DNA of 64,000 nucleotides from contig JAQTLM010000013.1 in assembly GCA_028714895.1 (NCBI GenBank), positions 1 through 64,000 on the forward strand, read 5' to 3'. Both the position numbers and the translations under genes were made by a program. Source of the DNA: Gallionella sp. GTDB lineage: Bacteria; Pseudomonadota; Gammaproteobacteria; Burkholderiales; Gallionellaceae. Position 1 is the first letter of the stretch. The number at the start of each line of letters is the position of its first letter. The notes below the pieces were generated by a model. That model worked only from the letters and a program-made list of their open reading frames with translations. It searched no databases and was not told the DNA's origin. Below are positions 19,132 to 28,496 of this stretch, piece by piece.

Positions 19132-19452
19132 TTAAACCTGCATGTTCATGATATCGTTGTATGCCTGCACGACCTTGTTGCGCACCTGAACGGTGGCTTG
19201 AAAATTGATGCTGGCTTTCTGCATCGCAATCATGGTGTCGCTCAAACTGACACTGTTGTCACCCAGCACAAAAGCCTTTTGCATGTCCTCCGACTTGGCT
19301 TGAACTCGCGCCACTCCGTCCAACGACGATTTCAACACATCTGCAAAATCCACTTTGCCGGCTTGCACCGCCTGGTTCGGTTCGCGCAATCCCGCTGCTG
19401 CTGCCGCGATGCGCATTTGCGCCAATAAGCTATCTACTGCCGAGGTATTCAT
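19132..19452 (-). CDS. fliE: Flagellar hook-basal body complex protein FliE
   Basis: FliE links the MS ring to the proximal rod and is the first rod-type export substrate. The 106-residue product has the family C-terminal half (VSLSDTMIAMQKASINFQ, VRNKVVQAYNDIMNMQV). A very strong ribosome-binding site (AAAAAGGAGG) precedes the ATG. Unlike the common fliEFGHIJ order, fliE here is alone on the minus strand, diverging from fliF across 164 bp that must hold both promoters. Confidence 0.96.
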   Translation of the reverse strand: MNTSAVDSLLAQMRIAAAAAGLREPNQAVQAGKVDFADVLKSSLDGVARVQAKSEDMQKAFVLGDNSVSLSDTMIAMQKASINFQATVQVRNKVVQAYNDIMNMQV

Positions 19453-19616
19453 CTCGCGCCTCCTTTTTTAGGTCAATGCACAATATCCGACGGGCCGCCG
19501 TCTTTATAATGGAAACAGGCATGGGTTTTTCCTTTTATTCAGGTTTTCAAAGGCCTCCCTGCCGCTGGTAATATGCCAAGTGTACAAGTGGCTTTAAGGT
19601 ATGGTTCCAAATCATT

Positions 19617-21242
19617 ATGGCTGAACAAAAAAATAAGGCAGTGAATTTATTGGATCAACTCACCCTTCAGCAAAAAATGGGAGTGGCAGTTGGCGTTGCG
19701 GCATTGTTCGCGCTCATCGCCGGAGCGTGGATGTGGGGACAAACACCTGACTACCGTGTGTTGTACAGCAATTTGTCCGACCGCGATGGCGGAGCCATCA
19801 TCGAGTCGCTGCAGCAAATGAATATCCCCTACAAGTTTGCCGAGGGCGGAGGTGCCTTGATGGTGGCTTCCAATCAGGTACATGAAGCCCGCCTGAAGCT
19901 GGCTTCGCAGGGTCTTCCCAAGGGGGGGAACGTCGGATTTGAATTGATGGAAAACCAGAAGTTTGGTATCACTCAATTCGCCGAGCAGGTCAATTACCAG
20001 CGCGCGCTGGAGGGTGAACTGGCCCGTTCGGTAGAAAGTATCGGGGCGGTAGCCGCCGCACGCGTTCACTTGGCCATTCCCAAACCCAGCGTATTTGTCA
20101 AAGAACAACAAAAACCCAGCGCATCCGTGGTGCTTTCCATGCAAGGCGGGCGATTGCTCGATTCCGCGCAGGTCAGCGCAATTATTCACCTGATTTCGAG
20201 CAGTGTGCCGGAAATGTCCGCCAAGAGTGTGACGGTAGTAGACCAGAACGGCACGCTGTTGAGCGCCAGCCATGACGGCAACACCAATGAAGGACTGGAT
20301 GCGAATCAGCTCAAATATGTGCAACAAATCGAGCAAAGCTATATCAAACGTATCGAGGCTTTACTGGTTCCCATGCTCGGCACAAACAATATGCGCGCGC
20401 AGGTGTCTGCCGATATCGATTTTTCGCGCACCGAGCAGACATCGGAAAGCTATAAACCGAACCAGAACTCGGCTGACAGCACGGTACGCAGCAAACAAAG
20501 CTCTGAAGCGATGAATGGCTCCGGGCTTAACGTGAGTGGCGTCCCCGGTGCGCTGACCAATCAGCCTCCGGTTCCGGCTACCGCACCTATCGTTGCCGAC
20601 ACAGGTACACAGGGAGGGGGCGTAACCGCGAACAGCGGAAATATCTCCAATCTGCAAAAGGAATCTACCGTGAATTACGAAGTGGATCGCACCATACGCC
20701 ACACCGTGTTACCGGTTGGCTCCATCAAACGCCTGTCGGTTGCGGTGGTGGTGAATGGCAATCGCAAGGTGACTGACGCAAAAGGTAAAACCAGCACCAA
20801 ATCTTTGACCGATGCGGAAAAAGAACAGATCAACAACCTGGTGAGGGATGCGGTGGGTTTCGACCAAACTCGTGGCGACAGCCTGAATGTGCAGGTTGCG
20901 GCCTTTACCGAAAGCAAGGAATCTGTCGAGGAATTACCGCTCTGGAAACGTCCCGACACAATCGAACTGGCGAAAGAACTGCTTAAATATGCGCTAATTG
21001 CCGCAGTCATGCTCTTTGTGGTATTTCGCGTTATCAAGCCGGCGTTGGATACTTTACTCACCCTGAAAAGCAACACGGGCGGTTTTACTGCCTCCCAGGA
21101 AAGCGAGGCGATTCCCGAAGCGACCTATACGCCCTCCAGCCCGTCCTATGAGCAAAGCCTGCAAACAGCCCGGCAAATTGCCCAGCAGGAGCCAATGATC
21201 GTCGCCAGCGTGATTAAAGAATGGGTTAGCGGTCATGAGTAA
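19617..21242 (+). CDS. fliF: Flagellar M-ring protein FliF
   Basis: FliF forms the MS ring in the cytoplasmic membrane. The 541-residue product has a first membrane helix at about 22-42 (MGVAVGVAALFALIAG), YscJ/FliF periplasmic ring-building domains (YRVLYSNLSDRDGGAI, LASQGLPKGG, ELARSVESIGAVAAARVHLAIPKPS), a long Ser/Asn-rich insert (about 280-350), a second membrane helix (about 450-470) and the C-terminal FliG-binding tail. No clear Shine-Dalgarno is seen. It begins the fliFGHIJ transcription unit and overlaps fliG by 8 bp. Confidence 0.97.
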   Translation: MAEQKNKAVNLLDQLTLQQKMGVAVGVAALFALIAGAWMWGQTPDYRVLYSNLSDRDGGAIIESLQQMNIPYKFAEGGGALMVASNQVHEARLKLASQGLPKGGNVGFELMENQKFGITQFAEQVNYQRALEGELARSVESIGAVAAARVHLAIPKPSVFVKEQQKPSASVVLSMQGGRLLDSAQVSAIIHLISSSVPEMSAKSVTVVDQNGTLLSASHDGNTNEGLDANQLKYVQQIEQSYIKRIEALLVPMLGTNNMRAQVSADIDFSRTEQTSESYKPNQNSADSTVRSKQSSEAMNGSGLNVSGVPGALTNQPPVPATAPIVADTGTQGGGVTANSGNISNLQKESTVNYEVDRTIRHTVLPVGSIKRLSVAVVVNGNRKVTDAKGKTSTKSLTDAEKEQINNLVRDAVGFDQTRGDSLNVQVAAFTESKESVEELPLWKRPDTIELAKELLKYALIAAVMLFVVFRVIKPALDTLLTLKSNTGGFTASQESEAIPEATYTPSSPSYEQSLQTARQIAQQEPMIVASVIKEWVSGHE

Positions 21243-22230
21243 TGGAGTTGAAAAAAGCGCAATCTTCCTGATGACGCTCGGCGAAAATGATGCCGCCGCA
21301 GTACTGAAATACCTTGAGCCCAAGGAGGTGCAAAAGATCAGCGCCGCCATGATAAAACTGAAAAACCTCACCCGCGATGAGATTGCGGAAGTATTCCGTG
21401 ATTTTATAGTTTCCGCATCAGGCAAAACCACCATCGGGATGGATTCAAACGATTACATCCGCAACATGCTCACCAAGGCACTGGGTGACGACAAGGCTAA
21501 AGGCTTACTGGATCGCATCATGCACAACAGCGATACCAGCGGTATCGAAAGCCTGAAATGGATGGATCCGGGTGCGGTGTCCGAAATGATCGGTAATGAG
21601 CACCCACAAATCATCGCAACCATTCTGGTTCACTTGGAACCGGATCAGGCGGCCGATATTCTAAAAATGCTTACCGAACGTACCCGTAATGATGTGCTGC
21701 TGCGCATCTCCACACTGGATGGAGTACAGCCTGTTGCGTTGCGCGAACTCAATGACGTGCTGGGCAAACTTATGGCTGGCGGCGGTACCGGGAAAAAAAA
21801 TCTGCAAGGTGGAGTAACTACTGCCGCAGAAATTCTCAATTTCATGGGTGGCACGCTGGAAGCGGAAATGATGGAAAACGTACGCAGTTACGATCCCGAG
21901 TTGGCGCAAAAAATTGAAGATAAAATGTTTGTCTTCGAAAACTTGCTGGATATCGATGATCGCGGTATTCAGCTCGTGCTTCGCGAAGTCCAGTCTGAGT
22001 CGCTGATTATCGCGCTTAAAGGAACCAGTGAAGAATTGCGCGAAAAGATTTTCAAGAACATGTCAAAACGCGCTTCCGAAATGATGCGCGAAGACCTGGA
22101 GGCCAAAGGGCCGGTAAAACTCAGCGAGGTCGAAGCCAATCAAAAGGAAATCCTCAAGATTGTGCGGCGCCTGGCCGATGAAGGCCAGATTGCTTTAGGT
22201 AGCAAGGGCAAGGAAGACGCTTATGTCTAG
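21235..22230 (+). CDS. fliG: Flagellar motor switch protein FliG
   Basis: FliG is the rotor component that contacts the stator and sets rotation direction. The 331-residue protein shows the N-terminal FliF-binding domain (KSAIFLMTLGENDAAAVLKYL), the middle domain with its EHPQIIATILVHL (EHPQ) motif and the C-terminal torque helix (DDRGIQLVLREVQSESLIIALKG). The charged torque residues are present. It overlaps fliF and fliH by 8 bp each, so translation is coupled. Confidence 0.97.
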   Translation: MSNGVEKSAIFLMTLGENDAAAVLKYLEPKEVQKISAAMIKLKNLTRDEIAEVFRDFIVSASGKTTIGMDSNDYIRNMLTKALGDDKAKGLLDRIMHNSDTSGIESLKWMDPGAVSEMIGNEHPQIIATILVHLEPDQAADILKMLTERTRNDVLLRISTLDGVQPVALRELNDVLGKLMAGGGTGKKNLQGGVTTAAEILNFMGGTLEAEMMENVRSYDPELAQKIEDKMFVFENLLDIDDRGIQLVLREVQSESLIIALKGTSEELREKIFKNMSKRASEMMREDLEAKGPVKLSEVEANQKEILKIVRRLADEGQIALGSKGKEDAYV

Positions 22231-22849
22231 CGTGATAATTACCAAAGAGCAACTGACGGCGTTTGAACGCTGGGAGTTGGCTTCGTTCGATCCGCACCCC
22301 GGCGGCAAGCACCAAGGCAACGCACTCGCCACCGGCGCGGAACTGGAGAACATCCGCCAACAAGCGCACGACGAAGGCTACGCGCAAGGCCGCGACGCAG
22401 GTTATGTCGCCGGCATCCAGCAAGCAAGCACCGAGGCGGCGCGAATGCACACGCTGCTGCAAAATCTGCAGAACGCGCTCAATCAAACGGATGAGCAACT
22501 GGCGCAATCCTTGCTCGACTTGTCGCTGGAGATTGCCCGCAAGATGACAGGCGATATCCTCCAGGCAAAACCGGAAATTATCCTGAAAATCATCGGCGAT
22601 GCAATCAGCGATCTGCCGCATTTCAATCAGAATGCCCATTTGATCCTGCATCCGGACGACGCCGAATTGGTGCGCAAGCACATGGGCGAACAGCTGTCGC
22701 ACGCCGGGTGGAAGATATTTACCGATGCGCAGATCAAGCGCGGCGGGGGGCGCGTGGAAACCGCACACAGCCAGGTGGACGCCACCACGGAAGCACGCTG
22801 GAAGCGCGTTGTCGAATCAATAGGGCAGGATAAATCATGGCTGCCATGA
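22223..22849 (+). CDS. fliH: Flagellar assembly protein FliH
   Basis: FliH is the peripheral stalk that regulates the export ATPase FliI. The 208-residue product has an N-terminal tryptophan-containing segment ([10 protein letters not shown]), an Ala/Gln-rich helical region with GxxxG-like spacing (AGYVAGIQQ), and the C-terminal FliH domain (about 90-208; [40 protein letters not shown]). It overlaps both fliG and fliI. Confidence 0.95.
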   Translation: MSSVIITKEQLTAFERWELASFDPHPGGKHQGNALATGAELENIRQQAHDEGYAQGRDAGYVAGIQQASTEAARMHTLLQNLQNALNQTDEQLAQSLLDLSLEIARKMTGDILQAKPEIILKIIGDAISDLPHFNQNAHLILHPDDAELVRKHMGEQLSHAGWKIFTDAQIKRGGGRVETAHSQVDATTEARWKRVVESIGQDKSWLP

Positions 22850-24243
22850 CCTCCCATAGCGCCAAATGGCGCGACTTTCTCGATGAAGGCCGCAGATATG
22901 TGGCGGAGTGCGATCCCATGCCGTCGAGCGGCCGCCTGACCAAGGTGACCGGCATGGTAATGGAAGCAGTTGGCTTGAAAATGCCCGTCGGCAGCACCTG
23001 CGCAATCCACCTGCCAGGCCACGTGATCGAGGCGGAAGTAGTCGGCTTTGCCGGCGAAAGATTGTTCCTGATGCCGGAAAACGATGTGCATGGTTTGGTG
23101 CCAGGCGCGCGCGTAATGCCGGTTGAACCGGCGCATGTACTGACGCTGGGCGGCAAACGCAAGCCGGCGCGCCGTATAGCCGACCGTGCCAAACATCTGC
23201 CGGTCGGCAATATGTTGCTGGGCCGCGTGCTGGATGGCGCCGGCAAACCACTCGATCAACTGGGGCCACTGTTGGACACGGAATCTGCGCCGCTGCAAAG
23301 CCGACCTTTCAATCCGCTGGAGCGCGCTTCGATTGATACGGCTCTGGATGTCGGAGTGCGCGCCATCAACAGCATGTTGACGGTGGGCCGAGGTCAGCGC
23401 ATGGGGTTATTTGCCGGCAGCGGCGTCGGCAAGAGCGTACTGCTCGGCATGATGGCACGCTACACCAGCGCGGATATCACGGTAGTCGGATTGATCGGCG
23501 AGCGCGGCCGCGAAGTCAAGGAATTTATCAACGACATTCTTGGTAAGGAAGGCATGGCTCACTCGGTGGTCGTTGCCACGCCGGCGGACACTTCGCCGTT
23601 GATGCGCCTGCAGGGCGCGGCGTATGCCACCACCATCGCCGAGTATTTTCGTGATCAGGGCAAAAATGTGTTGCTGATCATGGATTCGCTGACCCGTTTC
23701 GCCATGGCACAACGTGAAATCGCATTGGCAGTCGGCGAACCACCCGCCACCAAAGGCTATCCGCCTTCCGTTTTCGCCAAGCTGCCGCAACTGGTGGAAC
23801 GCGCTGGCAACGGCTTGGAAGGCAGCGGTTCAATCACCGCCTTCTATACCGTGCTGACCGAAGGCGACGACCAGCAGGACCCGATTGCCGACAGCGCGCG
23901 TGCCATCCTCGACGGGCACATTGTGCTGTCGCGGCGGCTGGTGGAGCAGGGGCATTATCCGGCGATTGATATTGAGGCTTCGATCAGCCGTGTAATGTCG
24001 CGTTTGGCGTTACCGGAGCACCTGTCCATCGTGCAACGCTTCAAGCATATGTATGCCCATTATCAGCGCAACCGCGACTTGATCAGCGTCGGCGCCTATA
24101 TCAAAGGTAGTGACCCATTGCTGGACGAGGCAATCGCGCTCTATCCAAGGATGGAACAATTCCTGAAACAGGATATGTTCCAGCGCGAACCTTATGCGGC
24201 AAGCATTGCCCAATTGGCGGCGTTATTCGAACCGGCGCATTAA
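22837..24243 (+). CDS. fliI: Flagellum-specific ATPase FliI
   Basis: FliI is the hexameric ATPase of the flagellar type III export apparatus. The 468-residue protein has a Walker [16 protein letters not shown] (about 188-202), Walker [18 protein letters not shown], and the conserved [20 protein letters not shown]-terminal FliH/FliJ-contact region follows. The ATG at 22837 lies inside the end of fliH, behind AGGA. The normal family length (about 450) is met. Confidence 0.97.
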   Translation: MAAMTSHSAKWRDFLDEGRRYVAECDPMPSSGRLTKVTGMVMEAVGLKMPVGSTCAIHLPGHVIEAEVVGFAGERLFLMPENDVHGLVPGARVMPVEPAHVLTLGGKRKPARRIADRAKHLPVGNMLLGRVLDGAGKPLDQLGPLLDTESAPLQSRPFNPLERASIDTALDVGVRAINSMLTVGRGQRMGLFAGSGVGKSVLLGMMARYTSADITVVGLIGERGREVKEFINDILGKEGMAHSVVVATPADTSPLMRLQGAAYATTIAEYFRDQGKNVLLIMDSLTRFAMAQREIALAVGEPPATKGYPPSVFAKLPQLVERAGNGLEGSGSITAFYTVLTEGDDQQDPIADSARAILDGHIVLSRRLVEQGHYPAIDIEASISRVMSRLALPEHLSIVQRFKHMYAHYQRNRDLISVGAYIKGSDPLLDEAIALYPRMEQFLKQDMFQREPYAASIAQLAALFEPAH

Positions 24244-24253
24244 CGAGCTTATT

Positions 24254-24718
24254 ATGACCAAACCATTCTCCTTGCAGACCCTGATGAAACTGGCGCAACA
24301 CCAGAACGATTCGGCAACGAGCAGGCTCGGCCAATTGAACAGACAGCAACAGGGCGCACAGCAAAGTCTCGATACCCTGCTGGAATACCGCAAGGACTAT
24401 CAGGCACGTTTGCAGGAAGCGGCGCGGAACGGAATGAGCCCGGCTGACTTGCGCAATTTTCAACAATTCATCAATAAGCTCGATGATGCCATCAGCCAGC
24501 AACTCAAGCTGGTCGAGCAAAACAAGACATCAACCCAAGCTGGATGCCATGAATTTGACGCAGCGCGACGCAAACTGAAATCGTTCGACATACTGCAACA
24601 GCGCCATATCAAAGAACAAAAAAAGATTGCCGAAAAATCCGAACAAAAAACGCTGGATGAACATACCAGCAGAATTGCCGCATACAAAATGAACAATCTC
24701 GAAGAACAGAACAAGTAA
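24254..24718 (+). CDS. fliJ: Flagellar export protein FliJ
   Basis: FliJ is the central coiled-coil stalk of the export ATPase ring and a chaperone escort factor. The 154-residue product is almost entirely charged helix (KPFSLQTLMKLAQHQNDSATSRLGQLNRQ, then RRKLKSFDILQQRHIKEQKK). The ATG at 24254 lies 10 bp after the fliI stop; a longer frame would overlap fliI and is not homologous. The 86 bp to fliK hold nothing obvious beyond its ribosome-binding site. Confidence 0.92.
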   Translation: MTKPFSLQTLMKLAQHQNDSATSRLGQLNRQQQGAQQSLDTLLEYRKDYQARLQEAARNGMSPADLRNFQQFINKLDDAISQQLKLVEQNKTSTQAGCHEFDAARRKLKSFDILQQRHIKEQKKIAEKSEQKTLDEHTSRIAAYKMNNLEEQNK

Positions 24719-24804
24719 ATTGCGCGTGAAAAACAAGGAGTGGCAAGCAGTTTTTTCCGCTCCCCACTACCCGCTTACTACTCACCAGACACAGGAGAAC
24801 TGCC

Positions 24805-25845
24805 ATGACCAACCTGCCGATCAGCAGCAACAAGCCTCAACCATCCGGTAACACCGCAAACGCATCACAGGCAAACATCGCGACGGATACATTGACGACG
24901 GATGCCCGACCTGCCGAGCCTTTCGCAATTTTACTGGCACGGCAAATCGGCGAGGCCGACTTGTCCGCCCTGACTGCGGCACAAACTGGCAGCGCTATTG
25001 CTATTGATGGCAGCCTGGACCCGGCTCTGAAGAATGCACAGGATCAGGCAGCGGCTGTCGCCAATACACCAAGCGATCCGGCAAACACGCTGGCCGCGAT
25101 ATTGATGCAGCTCCCCGCTCCGGAAGACAGGATGCAGAAAATCGATGGCAAACAGGCAACGCAGTCCTTTGTTCTCGGTTCTTCCCAAGAGGCAAGATAC
25201 AGAAAAGCAATTGCGAGTTCAGAAGACAGTCAAATAATTCAACTCCCGTCCATCAATCACCTGCCATCGGAAGCGATTAACTACGCGGAATTGCCATCCG
25301 ACCTGACTCAGCCAGCTCAAAATACGGCTCAAGCCATTGCCTTACAGACGATGCCTGCCACAATACCAGGCATGTTGGCCAATAACACGCCAGTCGGCAC
25401 CCCACCGACCATTACCACCCCGCTGGGCAATAATGGCTGGGCGGATGAGTTCTCGCAAAAGATCAGTTGGATAAGCACGCAGCAAAATCAGGTTGCCGAA
25501 CTGCGCTTGAATCCGCCGAATTTAGGGCCGTTGGATGTAGTGCTAAAAATCTCCGACAATCAAGCTACCGCCCTATTCACATCGCCGCATGCCGCAGTAC
25601 GCGAGGCGGTGGAAAACGCCCTGCCTAAACTTCGCGAAATATTGGCCGATAACGGCATTATGTTGGGGAATACCACAGTCAGTGACCAGTCCCCGCGCGA
25701 CCGCAGTTCGGATGTGTTTATGAACCAAGGTTCCGGCACGGCAGCACAGCATGAGGTTTCCGGCACGATGCCCGAACTAGCCGGGCTACTGCCTGCAGCT
25801 GCACCGGTACGCCGCCATAATGGAATGGTGGACACTTTTGCCTAA
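24805..25845 (+). CDS. fliK: Flagellar hook-length control protein FliK
   Basis: FliK is the secreted molecular ruler that switches export from hook to filament substrates. The 346-residue protein has a long, low-complexity N-terminal ruler (about 1-210, rich in Ala, Thr, Gln and Pro). The compact hook domain (about 215-300) has the diagnostic VAELRLNPPNLGPLDVVLKI and HAAVREAVENALPKLREIL. The C-terminal tail is flexible. A good ribosome-binding site (CAGGAGAA) precedes the ATG. It is shorter than enterobacterial FliK (about 405), as is common in this class. Confidence 0.92.
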   Translation: MTNLPISSNKPQPSGNTANASQANIATDTLTTDARPAEPFAILLARQIGEADLSALTAAQTGSAIAIDGSLDPALKNAQDQAAAVANTPSDPANTLAAILMQLPAPEDRMQKIDGKQATQSFVLGSSQEARYRKAIASSEDSQIIQLPSINHLPSEAINYAELPSDLTQPAQNTAQAIALQTMPATIPGMLANNTPVGTPPTITTPLGNNGWADEFSQKISWISTQQNQVAELRLNPPNLGPLDVVLKISDNQATALFTSPHAAVREAVENALPKLREILADNGIMLGNTTVSDQSPRDRSSDVFMNQGSGTAAQHEVSGTMPELAGLLPAAAPVRRHNGMVDTFA

Positions 25846-25937
25846 GCACTGACAACGGCTTAAGTTAATGAAAAATTTCAGCGCCAATCGGGTTATCATT
25901 AGCGTTGGATTTTTCGACCATCAATAAGGAATCAAAT

Positions 25938-26516
25938 ATGGCAAGAGCCGCAAAACCCGCAACACATGCCACCGAAGCGGAAGAGGCGGATGCACCGCCC
26001 AAAAAAAGCAAAAAAAAGCTCATTCTATTCATTGCAGCCGTGGTGCTGCTGATGGGCGGCGGAGCGGCGGCATTCCTGTTGCTGAACCCGGCGCCTGCAC
26101 CGAAACATGGCGGCGCTGCAACCGCAGAGGCAACGCGCCCGGAAATACCGCCAAAATTCGTTGACTTGGGTCAGTTTACAGCCAACCTGACACGCGAAAA
26201 TGAGGATCGTTATTTGCAAGTTGCGATTTCACTCAAGATAACAAAACCGGAACTGGAAGAAAAAATCAAGGAAAACAAACCGGAAGTACTGCACCGTGTG
26301 AACATGCTGCTACAAAGCAAACGCCCTTCCGAACTTGCCACTTTTGATGGCAAGGAAAAGCTTGCCCAGCAAATCAAGGCGCAAGTGGAATATGTGCTGG
26401 GTTTGCGCAAGATCGCTCCTGTCATCAGTTCCGAACAAAATGCTGTGCCAATTGAGACCAGTGCCAGTAAAAGCGGCATAACCGACGTGCTGTTTACTTC
26501 ATTCATTATCCAGTAG
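25938..26516 (+). CDS. fliL: Flagellar basal body-associated protein FliL
   Basis: FliL is an inner-membrane protein that surrounds and supports the stator. The 192-residue product has a basic cytoplasmic segment (KKSKKKL), one transmembrane helix (about 31-52, LILFIAAVVLLMGGGAAAFLLL) and the periplasmic FliL domain (FVDLGQFTANLTRENEDRYLQVAI). The ATG at 25938, behind AATAAGGA, was preferred to an upstream in-frame ATG. The 92-bp gap from fliK suggests fliL may start a second transcription unit, fliLMNOPQR. Confidence 0.94.
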   Translation: MARAAKPATHATEAEEADAPPKKSKKKLILFIAAVVLLMGGGAAAFLLLNPAPAPKHGGAATAEATRPEIPPKFVDLGQFTANLTRENEDRYLQVAISLKITKPELEEKIKENKPEVLHRVNMLLQSKRPSELATFDGKEKLAQQIKAQVEYVLGLRKIAPVISSEQNAVPIETSASKSGITDVLFTSFIIQ

Positions 26517-26522
26517 CAAAAA

Positions 26523-27512
26523 ATGAGCGAATTTCTCTCACAAGACGAGGTTGATTCCCTACTCAAGGGAGTGACCGGAGAAACAGATGATGATCTTGAT
26601 CATCAAGAAGTCGCTCCCGGAGAGGCTCGCTCATACAATCTGGCTTCGCAGGAACGCATTGTGCGTGGGCGTATGCCCACCATGGAAATCATCAACGAGC
26701 GTTTTGCGCGATTGTTTCGCATCGGGCTGTTCAATTTCATTCGCCGCACCCCGGAGATTTCTGTCGGTCCGGTGCGGGTATTGAAATTTGGCGAGTTCAT
26801 CCGTAACCTGCATGTACCGACCAACCTGAATCTGGTCCAAGCCAAGCCGCTACGCGGCAATGGCTTGTTCGTCTTCGATCCCAATTTGGTCTTTCTGGTT
26901 GTAGACAACATGTTCGGTGGTGATGGGCGTTTCCATACCCGCGTGGAAGGGCGCGAATTTACCCAAACCGAGCAGCGCATCATTCAAAAACTGCTTGGGG
27001 TGGCATTTGAGGCCTATGGCAAATCCTGGGAAGCCGTCCACCCGCTGGAATTTGAGTTTGTGCGTTCTGAAATGAACCCCCAGTTTGCCAACATTGCTAC
27101 ACCCAATGAAGTGGTTATCGTTACCACCTTCGACATCGAGCTGGGCGGCAATGGCGGCGCGTTTCACGTTTGCATGCCCTACTCCATGCTCGAACCACTC
27201 AAGGATTTGCTCTATAGCACCATGCAAGGCGAACATCTGGCAGTCGATAAACGTTGGCTGCAACTGCTTTCCAAACAGGTGCAATCTGCCAACATCGAAC
27301 TGGTTGCCACACTCGGTCAAGCCGACATGACGTTTGAACAAGTATTAAAAATACGTAGCGGCGATATCATCCCGCTGGAAGTCGGTGAAAGCATCATCGC
27401 TTCGGTAGATGGTGTACCGGTGATGGAATGCAAGTATGGCGCATTCAACAATCAATACGCATTGAAGGTTGAAAAAATGCTCTCGACTAACGAAGGAGAA
27501 GAACATGCCTGA
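26523..27512 (+). CDS. fliM: Flagellar motor switch protein FliM
   Basis: FliM is the C-ring protein that binds phosphorylated CheY. The 329-residue protein opens with the CheY-binding peptide MSEFLSQDEVDSLLKGV and has the middle domain (about 50-230, with EFIRNLHVPTNLNLVQAKPLRG and FGGDGRFHTRVEGREFTQTE). It ends in a FliN-like C-terminal domain. It begins 6 bp after fliL and overlaps fliN by 8 bp. CheY and CheZ for this switch are encoded at 61404-61802 and 60673-61407. Confidence 0.97.
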   Translation: MSEFLSQDEVDSLLKGVTGETDDDLDHQEVAPGEARSYNLASQERIVRGRMPTMEIINERFARLFRIGLFNFIRRTPEISVGPVRVLKFGEFIRNLHVPTNLNLVQAKPLRGNGLFVFDPNLVFLVVDNMFGGDGRFHTRVEGREFTQTEQRIIQKLLGVAFEAYGKSWEAVHPLEFEFVRSEMNPQFANIATPNEVVIVTTFDIELGGNGGAFHVCMPYSMLEPLKDLLYSTMQGEHLAVDKRWLQLLSKQVQSANIELVATLGQADMTFEQVLKIRSGDIIPLEVGESIIASVDGVPVMECKYGAFNNQYALKVEKMLSTNEGEEHA

Positions 27513-27963
27513 CGAAACTGCAATCAACGAAGAAGCCATCACCGCCGACGATTGGGGCGCGGCCATGGCCGAACAGACTACGGTTGCTGACGATTGGGGT
27601 GCAGCCATGGCTGAGCAGACAACCGCCACAAGCCCGTCGGCGGCATCCACCAAACCGCATGTACTGGAGCAATTCGGGGCGGGCGGCACTGCGACCGCCA
27701 CAAACGACCTCGATATGATCCTGGACATCCCGGTACAACTGACCGTTGAACTGGGACGCACCAAAATGCCGATCAAGAATTTGCTGCAACTGGCACAGGG
27801 CTCGGTCGTCGAGTTGTCCGGAATGGCCGGTGAACCATTGGACGTAATGATCAACGGTTTCCTGATCGCGCAAGGTGAAGTTGTGGTGGTGAACGACAAA
27901 CTCGGTATACGCCTGACGGACATCATCACTCCATCCGAACGGTTGCGGCGCCTCAACCGATGA
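27505..27963 (+). CDS. fliN: Flagellar motor switch protein FliN
   Basis: FliN forms the base of the C ring. The 152-residue product has the SpoA-type C-terminal domain (about 70-152: LDMILDIPVQLTVELGRTKMPIKNLLQLAQGSVVEL, listed here only as its position; key end LNDKLGIRL-like VVNDKLGIRLTDII). The N-terminal extension contains a 14-residue tandem duplication, ADDWGAAMAEQTT(V/A), encoded by 27544-27585 and 27586-27627. It starts inside the end of fliM behind AAGGAG. Confidence 0.95.
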   Translation: MPDETAINEEAITADDWGAAMAEQTTVADDWGAAMAEQTTATSPSAASTKPHVLEQFGAGGTATATNDLDMILDIPVQLTVELGRTKMPIKNLLQLAQGSVVELSGMAGEPLDVMINGFLIAQGEVVVVNDKLGIRLTDIITPSERLRRLNR

Positions 27964-28496
27964 CAAAAAGCAGAAGGCATAAAACAGATTTTTCTATCTA
28001 CCCCTTGTTGCAATGGCGGGAGAATATATATCTGCTTTCTATTCTCTGTCTTCTGCTTTCTATCACCGCCCCCCTGTCTTCCGCATACGCCGCAGAGGTA
28101 ACACGCCCCGCCTATACTCCACCGCCGCCCGCAGTCAGCTCGGGCAGTATCGTGCAAATCATTTTTAGCTTGCTTCTGGTATTAGCCGCCATCGTGCTGG
28201 TGGCATGGCTGCTCAAACGCATGAATGTGGCACAGCAGGGCTCAGGCCATCTGCTCAAGGTATTGGGCGGTGTATCAATAGGGCAACGCGAGCGTATCGT
28301 GTTGGTCGAAGTGAAAGACACCTGGCTGGTGATCGGGGTGGGCCCTGGACAGATCCGCACTTTGCACACGCTCCAGAAGGCAGAAAACCTCATAGCCGAT
28401 CTTCAATCCCCAGAAATCCAGCCCCTTGAAAACAAATTTGCCAGCCTTTTGTCCTCGATCCTCAGTCATCGAAAACACGGTGCAGAGAACAAATGA
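27960..28496 (+). CDS. fliO: Flagellar biosynthetic protein FliO
   Basis: FliO helps assemble the FliP ring of the export gate. The 178-residue product has a signal-like hydrophobic segment (about 24-44), a Pro-rich spacer, one transmembrane helix (about 63-85, [22 protein letters not shown]) and the conserved cytoplasmic domain ([31 protein letters not shown]). An ATGA overlap couples it to fliN, and another couples it to the first possible fliP start. The extreme N-terminus (residues 1-22) is poorly conserved. Confidence 0.88.
   Translation: MTKSRRHKTDFSIYPLLQWRENIYLLSILCLLLSITAPLSSAYAAEVTRPAYTPPPPAVSSGSIVQIIFSLLLVLAAIVLVAWLLKRMNVAQQGSGHLLKVLGGVSIGQRERIVLVEVKDTWLVIGVGPGQIRTLHTLQKAENLIADLQSPEIQPLENKFASLLSSILSHRKHGAENK

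Noticed and set aside
19560..19600. Sigma-54-like GG-N10-GC string upstream of fliE
   Set aside because: Only the GG and GC dinucleotides fit; the TTGC box is CAGC. Not listed as a feature.
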